Origin: Thiodiazotropha sp040791665
GTDB lineage: Bacteria; Pseudomonadota; Gammaproteobacteria; Chromatiales; Chromatiaceae
NCBI GenBank assembly: GCA_040791665.1
Contig: JBFNNX010000014.1
Coordinates: 124,001 to 188,000 of the forward strand
DNA: 64,000 bases
Direction: 5' to 3'
The notes below the pieces were generated by a model. The model was not told the DNA's origin. It saw only the letters and a list, made by a program, of their open reading frames with translations, and did not search any database. Shown here piece after piece: positions 8,046 to 16,354 of the stretch. The position numbers were made by a program, and so were the translations under genes. The first letter of the stretch is position 1, and each line of letters begins with the position of its first letter.

Positions 8046-9290
8046 TCAAGGCTCCGCCAGCAATCCATCGATGACTTCGATCACCTCTTTGCTGTCCCAG
8101 TTGAGGGCCCTGTTCGCGGTGTAGCGCAGCCGCCCCTGCCTGTCGATGATGAATGAGCTGGGAAAGCTGAATACCCGCCAGGCCAGGGAGGTCAGTCCAT
8201 CCCTGTCCATCAGGACCGGAAAGTCGACGGGCCTCTCCTCGAGAAATGCCTCTATCTCTTCTCCCGACTCGCGAAAATCGACCGATACTATGCTGACATC
8301 CTGATTCTTATAATGGGCCTGAAGTCGATTCAGTGAAGGTATCTCCTCGACACAGGGTGGACACCAGGTTGCCCAGAAATTGACCAGGATAACCCTGTTT
8401 CGAAACGCCTGGATATCGAGGAAATGATCCTGGCTATCCGCCAGTTTCAACGGGGGTGCGGGCTCATGCCGTTCCACGGCCGTGAGGGTGTAGAGGTTAC
8501 CGGAGGGTATCTGTGTCGCTTGGAGTGGTATATGTGTCGCGGGTGTGGGGTGGCTATCCAGCAGTCTGGCCAAGACGGGCAGTTGCCTGGGTAGCCTGGC
8601 AACCATCTTTGCTTGCTGCTCGTCAGGCTCATCCTCGCCCATGATGAACCAATCCCTAACCCCCGGCACCAGGTAGACATAGGTGGGTGAGCCTGCATCC
8701 CACAGGGCTGTGACCACTTGCTGCAGGCGCAAGCGCTGACTGCCTAATTCAGGTTGATAGATCACCAATGGCAGATTTGTGAGGTTGAGTATGGGGTCCA
8801 GTTCCGGCGCCACGCCGGCCATTGGGGCTGCTCCGAACAGATTCGGGTAGAAGAGTATCGCCCCAAGCAGACGTGATTCTTGCCGGGTTGTTTGCCAGCG
8901 GTTAACGCCCCGCAACAGGGGCAGGGGCATGCGATCGTAGCTGGCGAGCAATAGCTTTTTTGTGGTCATGCTGTGAGCAGCTCGGATGACTGCCGCAACA
9001 CCCTCTCCATCGAGTGTGCGTACGTTTTCGCTCGAGCGGGGCAGGTAGTAGGATCCCAGCAGGTCGACGCGCCATATCTCTATCCCGGAATCTGTAAATT
9101 GTTGCAGCAGGGTGTCGAACAGAGGGCGAGGCTCGGCATGATCCACCAGCCAAATCATGACCAGATCTCCAGACGCCTGTTTGATGTCGATAGAGATATC
9201 ATTTCCATGACGGTCGGTCACGGAGTGTTCAAGGGCGGTAATGGTCGGGCTGTTAGACAGCAGCAGGAAAAGTAGTATCAGGACTCGCAT
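8046..9290 (-). CDS. TlpA/ResA-type thioredoxin with hydrolase-like N-domain
   Basis: A 414-residue exported protein. The ATG at 9290 gives a compact signal peptide (MRVLILLFLLLSNSPTITAL); a longer form from 9308 is also open. Residues about 20-255 look like an alpha/beta-hydrolase or DUF3530-type domain, but the usual nucleophile elbow GxSxG is not evident (LLLASYDRM is at its place). Residues about 270-410 are a TlpA/ResA thioredoxin domain with VNFWATWCPPCVEEIPSL, containing the redox CxxC, and a conserved FPSSFIIDRQG segment. The thioredoxin part probably reduces or handles periplasmic disulfides, for example in cytochrome maturation. The N-domain may bind a partner. It lies divergent to a dienelactone hydrolase gene. 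Confidence 0.78.
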   Translation of the reverse strand: MRVLILLFLLLSNSPTITALEHSVTDRHGNDISIDIKQASGDLVMIWLVDHAEPRPLFDTLLQQFTDSGIEIWRVDLLGSYYLPRSSENVRTLDGEGVAAVIRAAHSMTTKKLLLASYDRMPLPLLRGVNRWQTTRQESRLLGAILFYPNLFGAAPMAGVAPELDPILNLTNLPLVIYQPELGSQRLRLQQVVTALWDAGSPTYVYLVPGVRDWFIMGEDEPDEQQAKMVARLPRQLPVLARLLDSHPTPATHIPLQATQIPSGNLYTLTAVERHEPAPPLKLADSQDHFLDIQAFRNRVILVNFWATWCPPCVEEIPSLNRLQAHYKNQDVSIVSVDFRESGEEIEAFLEERPVDFPVLMDRDGLTSLAWRVFSFPSSFIIDRQGRLRYTANRALNWDSKEVIEVIDGLLAEP

Positions 9291-9375
9291 TGTGGTGATG
9301 TTACCCACGGATTTGTGCTATGTGTAGTCTGTATAAGAATCGTAATCTGTGGTTTTGTTGAGGAGGAGAGAAGAG

Positions 9376-10164
9376 ATGAACAGGTTTGCAATGGCATGGT
9401 TGCTGTGCTGTTTTCCTTTTGCCGTCTTGAGCGCGATTGTCGGAGAGGAGGTTGTATACCGCCAGGGTGATACCGAGATGAGGGGTTATCTGGCCTATGA
9501 TGATGCGATTGGTGAGAAACGCCCCGGTATCCTGGTGGTGCATGAATGGTGGGGACACAATGTTTATGCCCGGAGCCGCGCCAAGCAGTTGGCTGCCATG
9601 GGGTATACGGCCTTGGCGGTGGATATGTATGGTGACGGCAAGCAGGCGGATCACCCCAAGGATGCCGGACGGTTTGCCGGTGAGGTGAAAAAGAACATGG
9701 AGACGGCCGGCGCCCGTTTCCAGGCAGCGACAGAGCTGTTGCGGAAGCATAAAACGGTGGCCCGGAATGATATCTCCGCGATCGGCTACTGTTTTGGAGG
9801 CGGCATAGTTTTAGAGATGGCAAGGCGTGGTCACGATCTCGATCTGGTGGCCAGTTTTCACGGCAGCCTGCCGGCATCCATGCCGGCGGTAAAAGGAGCG
9901 GTAAAGGCCGAGGTCCTGGTCTTCAATGGCGCAGACGATCCCTTCGTAAAACCTGAGCATATAGAGGCGTTCATGGCGGAGATGGATCGGGCCGAAGTGA
10001 AATACAGCTTTACCAATTATCCCGGCGCAAAACACTCGTTCACCAACCCGGCGGCCGATGGTTTTGGCAAGAAATTCGATTTACCACTGCAGTATGATGC
10101 AATGGCCGATAAGCAGTCCTGGGATGCCCTGTCGAAGGCATTGGCTGCGATATATGGGGAATGA
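9376..10164 (+). CDS. Dienelactone hydrolase family protein, exported
   Basis: A 262-residue alpha/beta hydrolase of the dienelactone hydrolase family. The triad is visible: Cys in GYCFGGG near residue 140, Asp in NGADDPF near 192 and His in AKHSFTNP near 223. HEWWGHN, typical of the family, is near residue 57. Residues 1-20 form a probable signal peptide, so it likely acts in the periplasm. ATG at 9376 is chosen because AGGAGGAG lies 8 bases upstream; an upstream in-frame start at 9349 lacks one. Despite the name, most such proteins act on unknown esters. There is no sign that it belongs with the phenol genes 40 kb away. Confidence 0.85.
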   Translation: MNRFAMAWLLCCFPFAVLSAIVGEEVVYRQGDTEMRGYLAYDDAIGEKRPGILVVHEWWGHNVYARSRAKQLAAMGYTALAVDMYGDGKQADHPKDAGRFAGEVKKNMETAGARFQAATELLRKHKTVARNDISAIGYCFGGGIVLEMARRGHDLDLVASFHGSLPASMPAVKGAVKAEVLVFNGADDPFVKPEHIEAFMAEMDRAEVKYSFTNYPGAKHSFTNPAADGFGKKFDLPLQYDAMADKQSWDALSKALAAIYGE

Positions 10165-10176
10165 GCGCTGACCGGA

Positions 10177-10953
10177 TCAGTCTTTTATACATCCTATGCG
10201 GCGGCAGATGCTTTCGGCCCTGTTGCTTGCGTGGGTCTCCATGAAAATGGCAAAGTGGATCTTTTCCGTATCGATGGGATTGCCGCGCTCGAGGGCGGTG
10301 AGCACGTCATCGGGTAAGTGGCGCAACCAGGCCTGAACAAACCGATCGCGTCCGCCCTGTATTTCACAGCGTTCAGCATGGGCCAGCTGGTGCAGCAGTT
10401 TGATCGACAAAACCGGGGTATCGGGATTGGTCCAGAGGTCGACTTGATCCTTGCGGGCACAAAAAATCTGCCGACAATCGGTGAAGCAGCCGTTTGCGAG
10501 GGCCTTACTGTGCGCCAAGCGGATACCGTTGAGGTCGATGCCGGAGAAGAATATCGACAGCTTATCCTGTGAGACCTGCGGTAGGTGTGCGAAGGTACCC
10601 GTCTGCTGTCTTTCGATTTCGCCGATGAGCTTGTCAAATTGATCCAGCAATTGTTGATTCTTGGCATTGTACAGCCTGCTTGAGGCCCTGTTGTGTCTGG
10701 GGCGTTCATGCCGCTTGTCGCGGCAGGCTGAAAAACTCGGGCCGTTGCTGCTGGCAAAGTGCTCAATAATTTCAAAGCCCCTGGGGCACTCTTTTCGTGA
10801 AACAAAGCAGGGCAGGCGGTTAGTTTCCCGATAGTCGTTGCAGACAGTAACAGCCAACTGGCGGTTGCTGCGTTGTTGGGTGCGCGTATCCGCCTGGCTG
10901 TTGCCGGGGTGTAACAGGATCAGGCAGATTGTCGTAACGTACCAGAGACGCAT
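10177..10953 (-). CDS. Cys-rich exported protein of unknown function
   Basis: I do not recognise the family. The 258-residue product has a short signal peptide (residues 1-21, ending NSQA-DT). The mature part has ten cysteines, suggesting disulfides in the periplasm. Residues near 190-215 read LLHQLAHAERCEIQGGRDRF, which resembles the helix of small metallopeptidase-like domains but with HQxxH in place of HExxH; any peptidase activity is therefore doubtful. It converges with the dienelactone hydrolase gene, with 12 bases between stops. Confidence 0.6.
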   Translation of the reverse strand: MRLWYVTTICLILLHPGNSQADTRTQQRSNRQLAVTVCNDYRETNRLPCFVSRKECPRGFEIIEHFASSNGPSFSACRDKRHERPRHNRASSRLYNAKNQQLLDQFDKLIGEIERQQTGTFAHLPQVSQDKLSIFFSGIDLNGIRLAHSKALANGCFTDCRQIFCARKDQVDLWTNPDTPVLSIKLLHQLAHAERCEIQGGRDRFVQAWLRHLPDDVLTALERGNPIDTEKIHFAIFMETHASNRAESICRRIGCIKD

Positions 10954-11157
10954 GGCTCATATACCAGGTCAAGCGAACGAGTTAGACCTCATCCTCGGTC
11001 GCATTGTCGGGACAATGGTCATTACTCTTCAGCATAGACGCCAAAGGACGGGATTTCACCTTAGAGCCCATTGGATCAGTGTTAGCAGGCCCTAAGTTAA
11101 CGAGAATGGAATCGATGCCATACGCTGGCGAGGCTGTATAAGGCCGCCCTCATACCA

Positions 11158-12033
11158 TCATCGCGATTCGTTGTTCAGTACTTTGCGCATTTCGGTGAAA
11201 CGCTTGGCCTCGTCTTGGCCGGCCTGGGGATAGCGTGGCTTCATACCCTCCAGGGTCTTGCGGATAATGCGGGCAACCTGCCAACGCATATAGGGCTTGT
11301 CATCGGCGGGTATCGCATACCAGGGTGCCCAAGGCTTGGAAGTCGCCTCCAGGGTTTGATGGTAGGCACGCATATAGTTATCCCAATGTTGACGCTCCTC
11401 CACATCTTTGATTGAGAATTTCCAGTTTTTTCTGGCTTCATCCAGCCGCGAAAGAAAGCGGTTGCGTTGTTCGTCCTTACTGACGTTGAGCCAGAATTTC
11501 AGGATCACGGTTCCGTTATCTGAGAGGTGTCTTTCATATTGCCGTATGGATTCGAAGCGCTGTTTCCATAGTAAATCGAGTTTATCAGGAATGTCGATGC
11601 GCTGTGCTTCCAGGTACTCGGGATGCACCCTGACCACCAGGGTTTCCTCGTAATAGCTGCGGTTGAAAATACCGATGCGACCCCGCTCAGGGAGTGCCTG
11701 TGTGGTTCGCCATAAAAAATCGTGGTCCAGTTCCTCCGTGGAGGGCTGTTTAAATGAAAAAACTTGACAGCCGCTGGGATCGATGCCGGTCATCACGGCG
11801 CGGATGGTACTGTCCTTGCCAGCGGCGTCCATGGCTTGGAAGACAACCAGAAGCGAACGTCGGTCCTCTGCGTAGAGTCTGCGCTGGAGTTCGTCGAGTC
11901 GGTCGATCTCTTTTTCCAGGGCTTTCTTGCAACCCTTTTTGCCCGGGGCATTTTCGGGAGGTATTGTCGTAAAGGCTTCCTGCTCCAGTTGACCATCGAA
12001 CGGTACCAGATACGGACTCGATATTGGCTTCAT
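11158..12033 (-). CDS. Polyphosphate kinase 2 family protein
   Basis: A 291-residue PPK2-family phosphotransferase, which moves phosphate between polyphosphate and nucleoside mono- or diphosphates. The Walker A form AMDAAGKDSTIRAV lies near residue 67, the Walker B region IGIFNRSYYEE near 122 and the lid region VRVHPEYLEAQRID near 135. The sequence FKQPSTEELDHDFLWR is typical of the PPK2-related subgroup (TIGR03709-like). Length fits a single PPK2 domain. Substrate class (AMP, ADP or both) cannot be told from the sequence alone. It is a single gene on the reverse strand, upstream of no obvious partner. Confidence 0.87.
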   Translation of the reverse strand: MKPISSPYLVPFDGQLEQEAFTTIPPENAPGKKGCKKALEKEIDRLDELQRRLYAEDRRSLLVVFQAMDAAGKDSTIRAVMTGIDPSGCQVFSFKQPSTEELDHDFLWRTTQALPERGRIGIFNRSYYEETLVVRVHPEYLEAQRIDIPDKLDLLWKQRFESIRQYERHLSDNGTVILKFWLNVSKDEQRNRFLSRLDEARKNWKFSIKDVEERQHWDNYMRAYHQTLEATSKPWAPWYAIPADDKPYMRWQVARIIRKTLEGMKPRYPQAGQDEAKRFTEMRKVLNNESR

Positions 12034-12183
12034 TTTCTTATCAATCCTATTGGGTTCAACATGCAGCGCATATTGAAACCTGTGTTTTAGGCAGCGCTGC
12101 TGGTGAAGTTATTGTTTCTCGGTGACGGACGTCTCCGTTCGACACACTCCATTAAACGCAACAAGCCGGTCGCCGAATGGCAG

Positions 12184-13053
12184 TCAGTCAAGTAGTTCGG
12201 CCATACGGCTGCCCATTTCTGCGGGTGATCTTACCACTTGAGCCCCGGCGCTTTCCAAGGCTTCAAATTTGGCTTCAGCTGTCCCCTTGCCGCCACTGAT
12301 GATAGCTCCCGCATGACCCATTCGCTTTCCCGGCGGTGCGGTAACGCCCGCAATGTAAGCGACAACGGGCTTATTGATTTGGGATTTAATATACTCAGCC
12401 GCCTCCTCCTCGGCAGAGCCGCCGATTTCGCCGACCATAATGATTCCTTCAGTCTGCTCATCCTCTTGAAACAGCTTCAGGCAATCGATGAAACTCGTGC
12501 CGTTTATCGGGTCTCCGCCAAGACCGACACAGGTGCTTTGACCGAGTCCGGCGAGTGTGGTCTGATGCACGGCTTCATAAGTGAGTGTGCCGGAACGAGA
12601 CATGACGCCGACCCTGCCCGGCTGGTGAATAGAACCTGGCATAATGCCGATCTTGCATGCGCCCGGTGTAATGATGCCAGGGCAGTTTGGACCGATGAGG
12701 CGTGCATCGTAGGATTCAAGGGCCTCCTTGACCTTCAGCATATCGAGGATAGGAATGCCTTCGGTGATGCAGGCTATTACACGAATGCCAGCATCCGCCG
12801 CCTCAATGATCGCATCGGCGGCGAAAGGAGGCGGTACATAGATCATGGTGGCATCGGCGCCGGTGGTGCCGACCGCATCATGCACCGTGTCAAAGACCGG
12901 CCTCTCTAGGTGTGTCTGTCCCCCCTTGCCGGGTGTCACGCCGCCCACCAGCTGGGTACCATAGGCAATAGCCTGTTCAGAGTGGAAGGTGCCCTGCTTG
13001 CCGGTGAAGCCCTGGCAGATAACGCGGGTGTTTTTGTCGACGAGGATGCTCAT
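12184..13053 (-). CDS. sucD: Succinyl-CoA synthetase alpha subunit
   Basis: A 289-residue alpha subunit of the TCA-cycle enzyme that makes ATP or GTP from succinyl-CoA. It starts MSILVDKNTRVICQGFTGKQ with the CoA-binding domain, has the GGVTPGKGG loop and the active-site His in MGHAGAI near residue 247, which is phosphorylated in the family. It lies 26 bases after sucC on the same strand, so the two form an operon. No sucAB genes are next to it, unlike in E. coli. Confidence 0.97.
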   Translation of the reverse strand: MSILVDKNTRVICQGFTGKQGTFHSEQAIAYGTQLVGGVTPGKGGQTHLERPVFDTVHDAVGTTGADATMIYVPPPFAADAIIEAADAGIRVIACITEGIPILDMLKVKEALESYDARLIGPNCPGIITPGACKIGIMPGSIHQPGRVGVMSRSGTLTYEAVHQTTLAGLGQSTCVGLGGDPINGTSFIDCLKLFQEDEQTEGIIMVGEIGGSAEEEAAEYIKSQINKPVVAYIAGVTAPPGKRMGHAGAIISGGKGTAEAKFEALESAGAQVVRSPAEMGSRMAELLD

Positions 13054-13079
13054 TGGATTGTTTATTCCTTACTGATTGA

Positions 13080-14240
13080 TCAGGCTGCTGCGGATACGGC
13101 TTTCTTTGCGGCTTCGGTAAAATCTTTGGCGGTGAGGAAATCGAGGCCGCTGGCTTCCAGCATATCGAGTCCCTGTTGGGCATTGGTTCCTTCAAGTCTC
13201 ACAACTGCTGGCACCGTGACGCCAATAGTGCGAGCGGCGGTGATGATGCCTTCTGCGATCAGGTCGCAGCGGACAATGCCGCCGAAGATATTGACGAGCA
13301 CCGTCTTGACCTTGGTGTCGGAAAGGATCAGCTTGAATGCCTCGGTAACCCTTTCCGCGGTTGTTCCTCCTCCGACATCGAGGAAGTTGGCAGGCTCCCC
13401 GCCATGCAGCTTTACCATGTCCATGGTCGCCATCGCGAGGCCGGCACCGTTCACCATACAGCCGATATTGCCGTCCAGGGTGATATAGTTAAGATCGTGT
13501 TTCGTCGCAGCGGCCTCCTTTTCGTCCTCCTGTGTGATATCACGCAATGCTGCCAGTTCCTGGTGGCGATACAGGGCATTGCCATCCAGGTTGATCTTTG
13601 CGTCCAGAGCGACAAGATCGCCGGATGAGGTGACGATCAGCGGATTAATTTCAATCAGGCTGACATCCTTGTCCATGTAGAGCTGGTAGAGGGCCATCAT
13701 AATTTTGGAGAACTGTTTGATCTGGTCGCCTGCCAGGCCGAGGCCAAATGCGAGCTTGCGGCACTGGAAGGGCAGCATCCCGGTTGATGGATTGACGGTC
13801 GTGGTAAGGATCTTCTCCGGGGTTTCGGAGGCGACCTCCTCGATGTTCATGCCGCCTGCGGCCGAGGCCATGAAAGTGATACGAGAACGAGACCGGTCGA
13901 GCAGGGCGCCCAGGTAGAGTTCCCTGGCGATATCGCTCCCCTCCTCCACCAATACCGAATTTACGGGCAATCCCTGCGGGCCTGTCTGCTTGGTGACCAG
14001 GGTCATTCCCAGTATCTCACGGGCCGCCTCCTCCGTCTCATCGAGAGTGCGGACCAACTTCACGCCGCCCGCCTTGCCGCGACCGCCGGTATGGGCCTGA
14101 GCTTTTATGACCCAGATATCGCCACCAAGTCCTTGTGCCGCAGTTCGGGCATCGCTCGGGCTCGATACGGACTGACCTTGTGGAACAGGAATGCCGTAAC
14201 TGGCGAAGAGTGATTTTGCTTGATATTCGTGTAGGTTCAT
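13080..14240 (-). CDS. sucC: Succinyl-CoA synthetase beta subunit
   Basis: A 386-residue beta subunit with an N-terminal ATP-grasp domain (KAQAHTGGRGKAGGVKL) and a C-terminal CoA-ligase domain (VNIFGGIVRCDLIAEGI). The ATG at 14240 gives the standard family N-terminus MNLHEYQAK; ten further codons upstream are open but do not match the family. It is the first gene of sucCD. Together with gltA at 16.4 kb this places two TCA-cycle loci within 4 kb, on opposite strands and separated by a KamA gene. Confidence 0.97.
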   Translation of the reverse strand: MNLHEYQAKSLFASYGIPVPQGQSVSSPSDARTAAQGLGGDIWVIKAQAHTGGRGKAGGVKLVRTLDETEEAAREILGMTLVTKQTGPQGLPVNSVLVEEGSDIARELYLGALLDRSRSRITFMASAAGGMNIEEVASETPEKILTTTVNPSTGMLPFQCRKLAFGLGLAGDQIKQFSKIMMALYQLYMDKDVSLIEINPLIVTSSGDLVALDAKINLDGNALYRHQELAALRDITQEDEKEAAATKHDLNYITLDGNIGCMVNGAGLAMATMDMVKLHGGEPANFLDVGGGTTAERVTEAFKLILSDTKVKTVLVNIFGGIVRCDLIAEGIITAARTIGVTVPAVVRLEGTNAQQGLDMLEASGLDFLTAKDFTEAAKKAVSAAA

Positions 14241-14736
14241 GATGGTGCCTTTGGTGTTTTTTTCTTTCACTGCCCTCTTATTTGGTTTATGGGCATATAA
14301 ATCGTATTATGAATCGAGAAGTCGATTTTTTATAGTGCTTTGCACAAAAAATCCAGCTGATTCATGGTTTGGGAGTCCATTGGTGCTATGAGCGCCAGTG
14401 TATTTGTTGTACGCAACCGTGATTTATCAATCTTGATTTTGAGAAGCATTGCATTTTCAAATGCAGCCACAAAATGTTGATATTTGCTTGTTTATTTCGT
14501 TAAATGTTAGTAAATGTCGTGATAGTCTGTCTTCGCCCATAATGCCGCCTTAAGCTTTTTTTGATGCAATAGCCATTGTTTGTTAGGGTACGCCTCCCTA
14601 TGCCCGATTCTCTGGTTGTTTGTGAGGTGCCTGATTCGCAAATCGAGTCACTGTCGACTGCCGGTGGTTATGGGCTGCATTTTCCAACCATATGAGGGAT
14701 CTTGGATCGTATTAGTGATCTCTTGAGGAGACGACT
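14241..14736. other. A/T-rich divergent intergenic region, sucCD and kamA-like
   Basis: 496 bases that must hold the divergent promoters. Two small perfect inverted repeats are visible: AATCGA-GAAG-TCGATT (14312-14327, followed by T) and TGCATTT-TC-AAATGCA (14450-14465). Either could be an operator. No open frame here has gene character and no clear consensus promoter pair was found. Confidence 0.5.
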
Positions 14737-16089
14737 ATGCTGCTTAATTCCCAATCAACCAGGTCATTGTTGCGTGCGGTAGATTTTGAATATATACCGC
14801 AGCGTTTTACCGTCTACACGGCTCGCGACATCGACAGAATCAGTCAGCTTGAGCGCCTCCCCGATGAGTTGCGCTTTGAGATGAAGGTCGTCTCTTCCGT
14901 ATTGCCGTTTCGGGTCAACGAGTATGTGTTACGTGAGCTGATCGATTGGGACCGGGCACCGGAAGATCCGATGTTTCAGCTGACATTTCCCCAGCGAGGC
15001 ATGCTGTCGGATGCGCATTTCAACCGTATGGCGATGGCGATAGATTCAGGATTGGAAAAGAAGCAGCTGCAGGCGGTGGCCAACGAGATCCGCTCAGAGC
15101 TCAACCCCCATCCGGCCGGGCAGTTGGAAAATAATCTACCGCGAGACGAGCATGGTGAGCCGATAAATGGCCTGCAGCATAAATATAACGAGACCGTGCT
15201 GTTTTTCCCCAGTCAGGGGCAAACGTGCCACAGTTACTGCACGTTCTGTTTCAGATGGGCGCAATTCATTGGCGACAAGTCCTTGCGCATTGCGACGACC
15301 GAAGCGGAAAAACTTTACAGCTATCTTCGACACCACCCTGAGGTGACGGACCTGCTTGTGACCGGTGGTGATCCGATGGTGATGAAGAGCAAGCAGTTGA
15401 AGGCCTACCTGGAACCGCTACTCCATCCCGAGTTCAGTCATATCCAGACCATTCGTATTGGTACCAAGGCGTTGACATTCTGGCCTCATCGCTTCATTTT
15501 TGACGAGGATGCCGACGAGTTGATCGAATTGCTTCACCATCTGGTGTTGGCCGGCAAACATGTCGCAATCATGGCCCATTACAATCACTGGCGTGAGCTG
15601 GATACCGACGTTGCTCGTGCTGCCATTCGCCGGGTGCGGGCGACTGGGGCTGAAATCCGCAGTCAGGGCCCTTTATTGGCTCACATCAATGACAATTCGG
15701 ACGATTGGGCAAAACTGTGGAACGAACAGGTTAAATTGGGAGTAAATCCTTACTACATGTTTGTGGAGCGGGACACAGGCGCTCGTCGTTATTTCGAGGT
15801 CCCTCTCTACAGGGCATGGCAGATCTATCGTGATGCGATGAAGCGGGTTTCCGGATTGGGCCGCACCGCACGTGGCCCCAGTATGAGTGCCGGTCCCGGT
15901 AAAGTGGAGATCCAGGGTGTCAGTGAGATCAATGGAGAGAAGGTGTTTGTTTTACGCTTTATTCAGGCGAGGGATCACGATCTCGTGCAGCGGCCCTTTT
16001 TTGCGCAATACGATGAAAATGCCACCTGGTATGATCAGTTGCGACCAGTTCAGGGGCAGGCCCTACCCTTTCTTGAGGCTGCTCTGTAA
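14737..16089 (+). CDS. KamA family radical SAM aminomutase-like enzyme
   Basis: A 450-residue radical SAM protein of the lysine 2,3-aminomutase family. The 4Fe-4S motif CHSYCTFCF (CxxxCxxC) lies near residue 166, followed by LLVTGGDPMVM, the GGDP motif of the SAM site. The segment SMSAGPGKVEIQG near residue 387 aligns with the family GGGGK motif, so its Lys is the probable PLP anchor. It is longer than EpmB (about 340 residues), so it is not simply the EF-P lysine modifier. The natural substrate (lysine, glutamate or other) is unclear. ATG at 14737 has GAGGAG upstream. It stands between sucCD and gltA as a single gene. Confidence 0.83.
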   Translation: MLLNSQSTRSLLRAVDFEYIPQRFTVYTARDIDRISQLERLPDELRFEMKVVSSVLPFRVNEYVLRELIDWDRAPEDPMFQLTFPQRGMLSDAHFNRMAMAIDSGLEKKQLQAVANEIRSELNPHPAGQLENNLPRDEHGEPINGLQHKYNETVLFFPSQGQTCHSYCTFCFRWAQFIGDKSLRIATTEAEKLYSYLRHHPEVTDLLVTGGDPMVMKSKQLKAYLEPLLHPEFSHIQTIRIGTKALTFWPHRFIFDEDADELIELLHHLVLAGKHVAIMAHYNHWRELDTDVARAAIRRVRATGAEIRSQGPLLAHINDNSDDWAKLWNEQVKLGVNPYYMFVERDTGARRYFEVPLYRAWQIYRDAMKRVSGLGRTARGPSMSAGPGKVEIQGVSEINGEKVFVLRFIQARDHDLVQRPFFAQYDENATWYDQLRPVQGQALPFLEAAL

Positions 16090-16217
16090 ACCAGCATAAT
16101 CACTTCCTCCGAGTTATGGCCAGATGCTGTCAGGATGACCGGTGGTGGATAGAGTTTGTTAAAAAGCAATAGTTATCATTTACATAATCTGGTTGATGAA
16201 CCACGTTGGTCTCGGGC

Positions 16218-16260
16218 TATAATTTTGTCGCCTATAAAAATTAGTTATATTTATTTGACT
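16218..16260 (+). promoter_or_regulatory. Candidate promoter region of gltA
   Basis: TATAAT at 16218-16223 is a perfect -10 hexamer, though its best -35 (TTGATG) is 19 bases away. An alternative pair is TTGTCG, 17 bases, TATTTA just downstream. The stretch is strongly A/T-rich and lies 100-140 bases before gltA. Suggestive only. Confidence 0.35.
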
Positions 16261-16354
16261 GTTATTTTATACCACATGCGTTGTAGGGTATTGTCGGTCG
16301 TTGATGCAATGCACCGATCCTACGCAAGCCTTGAAGTAACTCACGGAGCTCAAC

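Noticed and set aside
9376..10164. Dienelactone hydrolase as part of the phenol pathway
   Set aside because: It has a signal peptide, lies 40 kb from the dmp genes, and the meta pathway has no dienelactone step.
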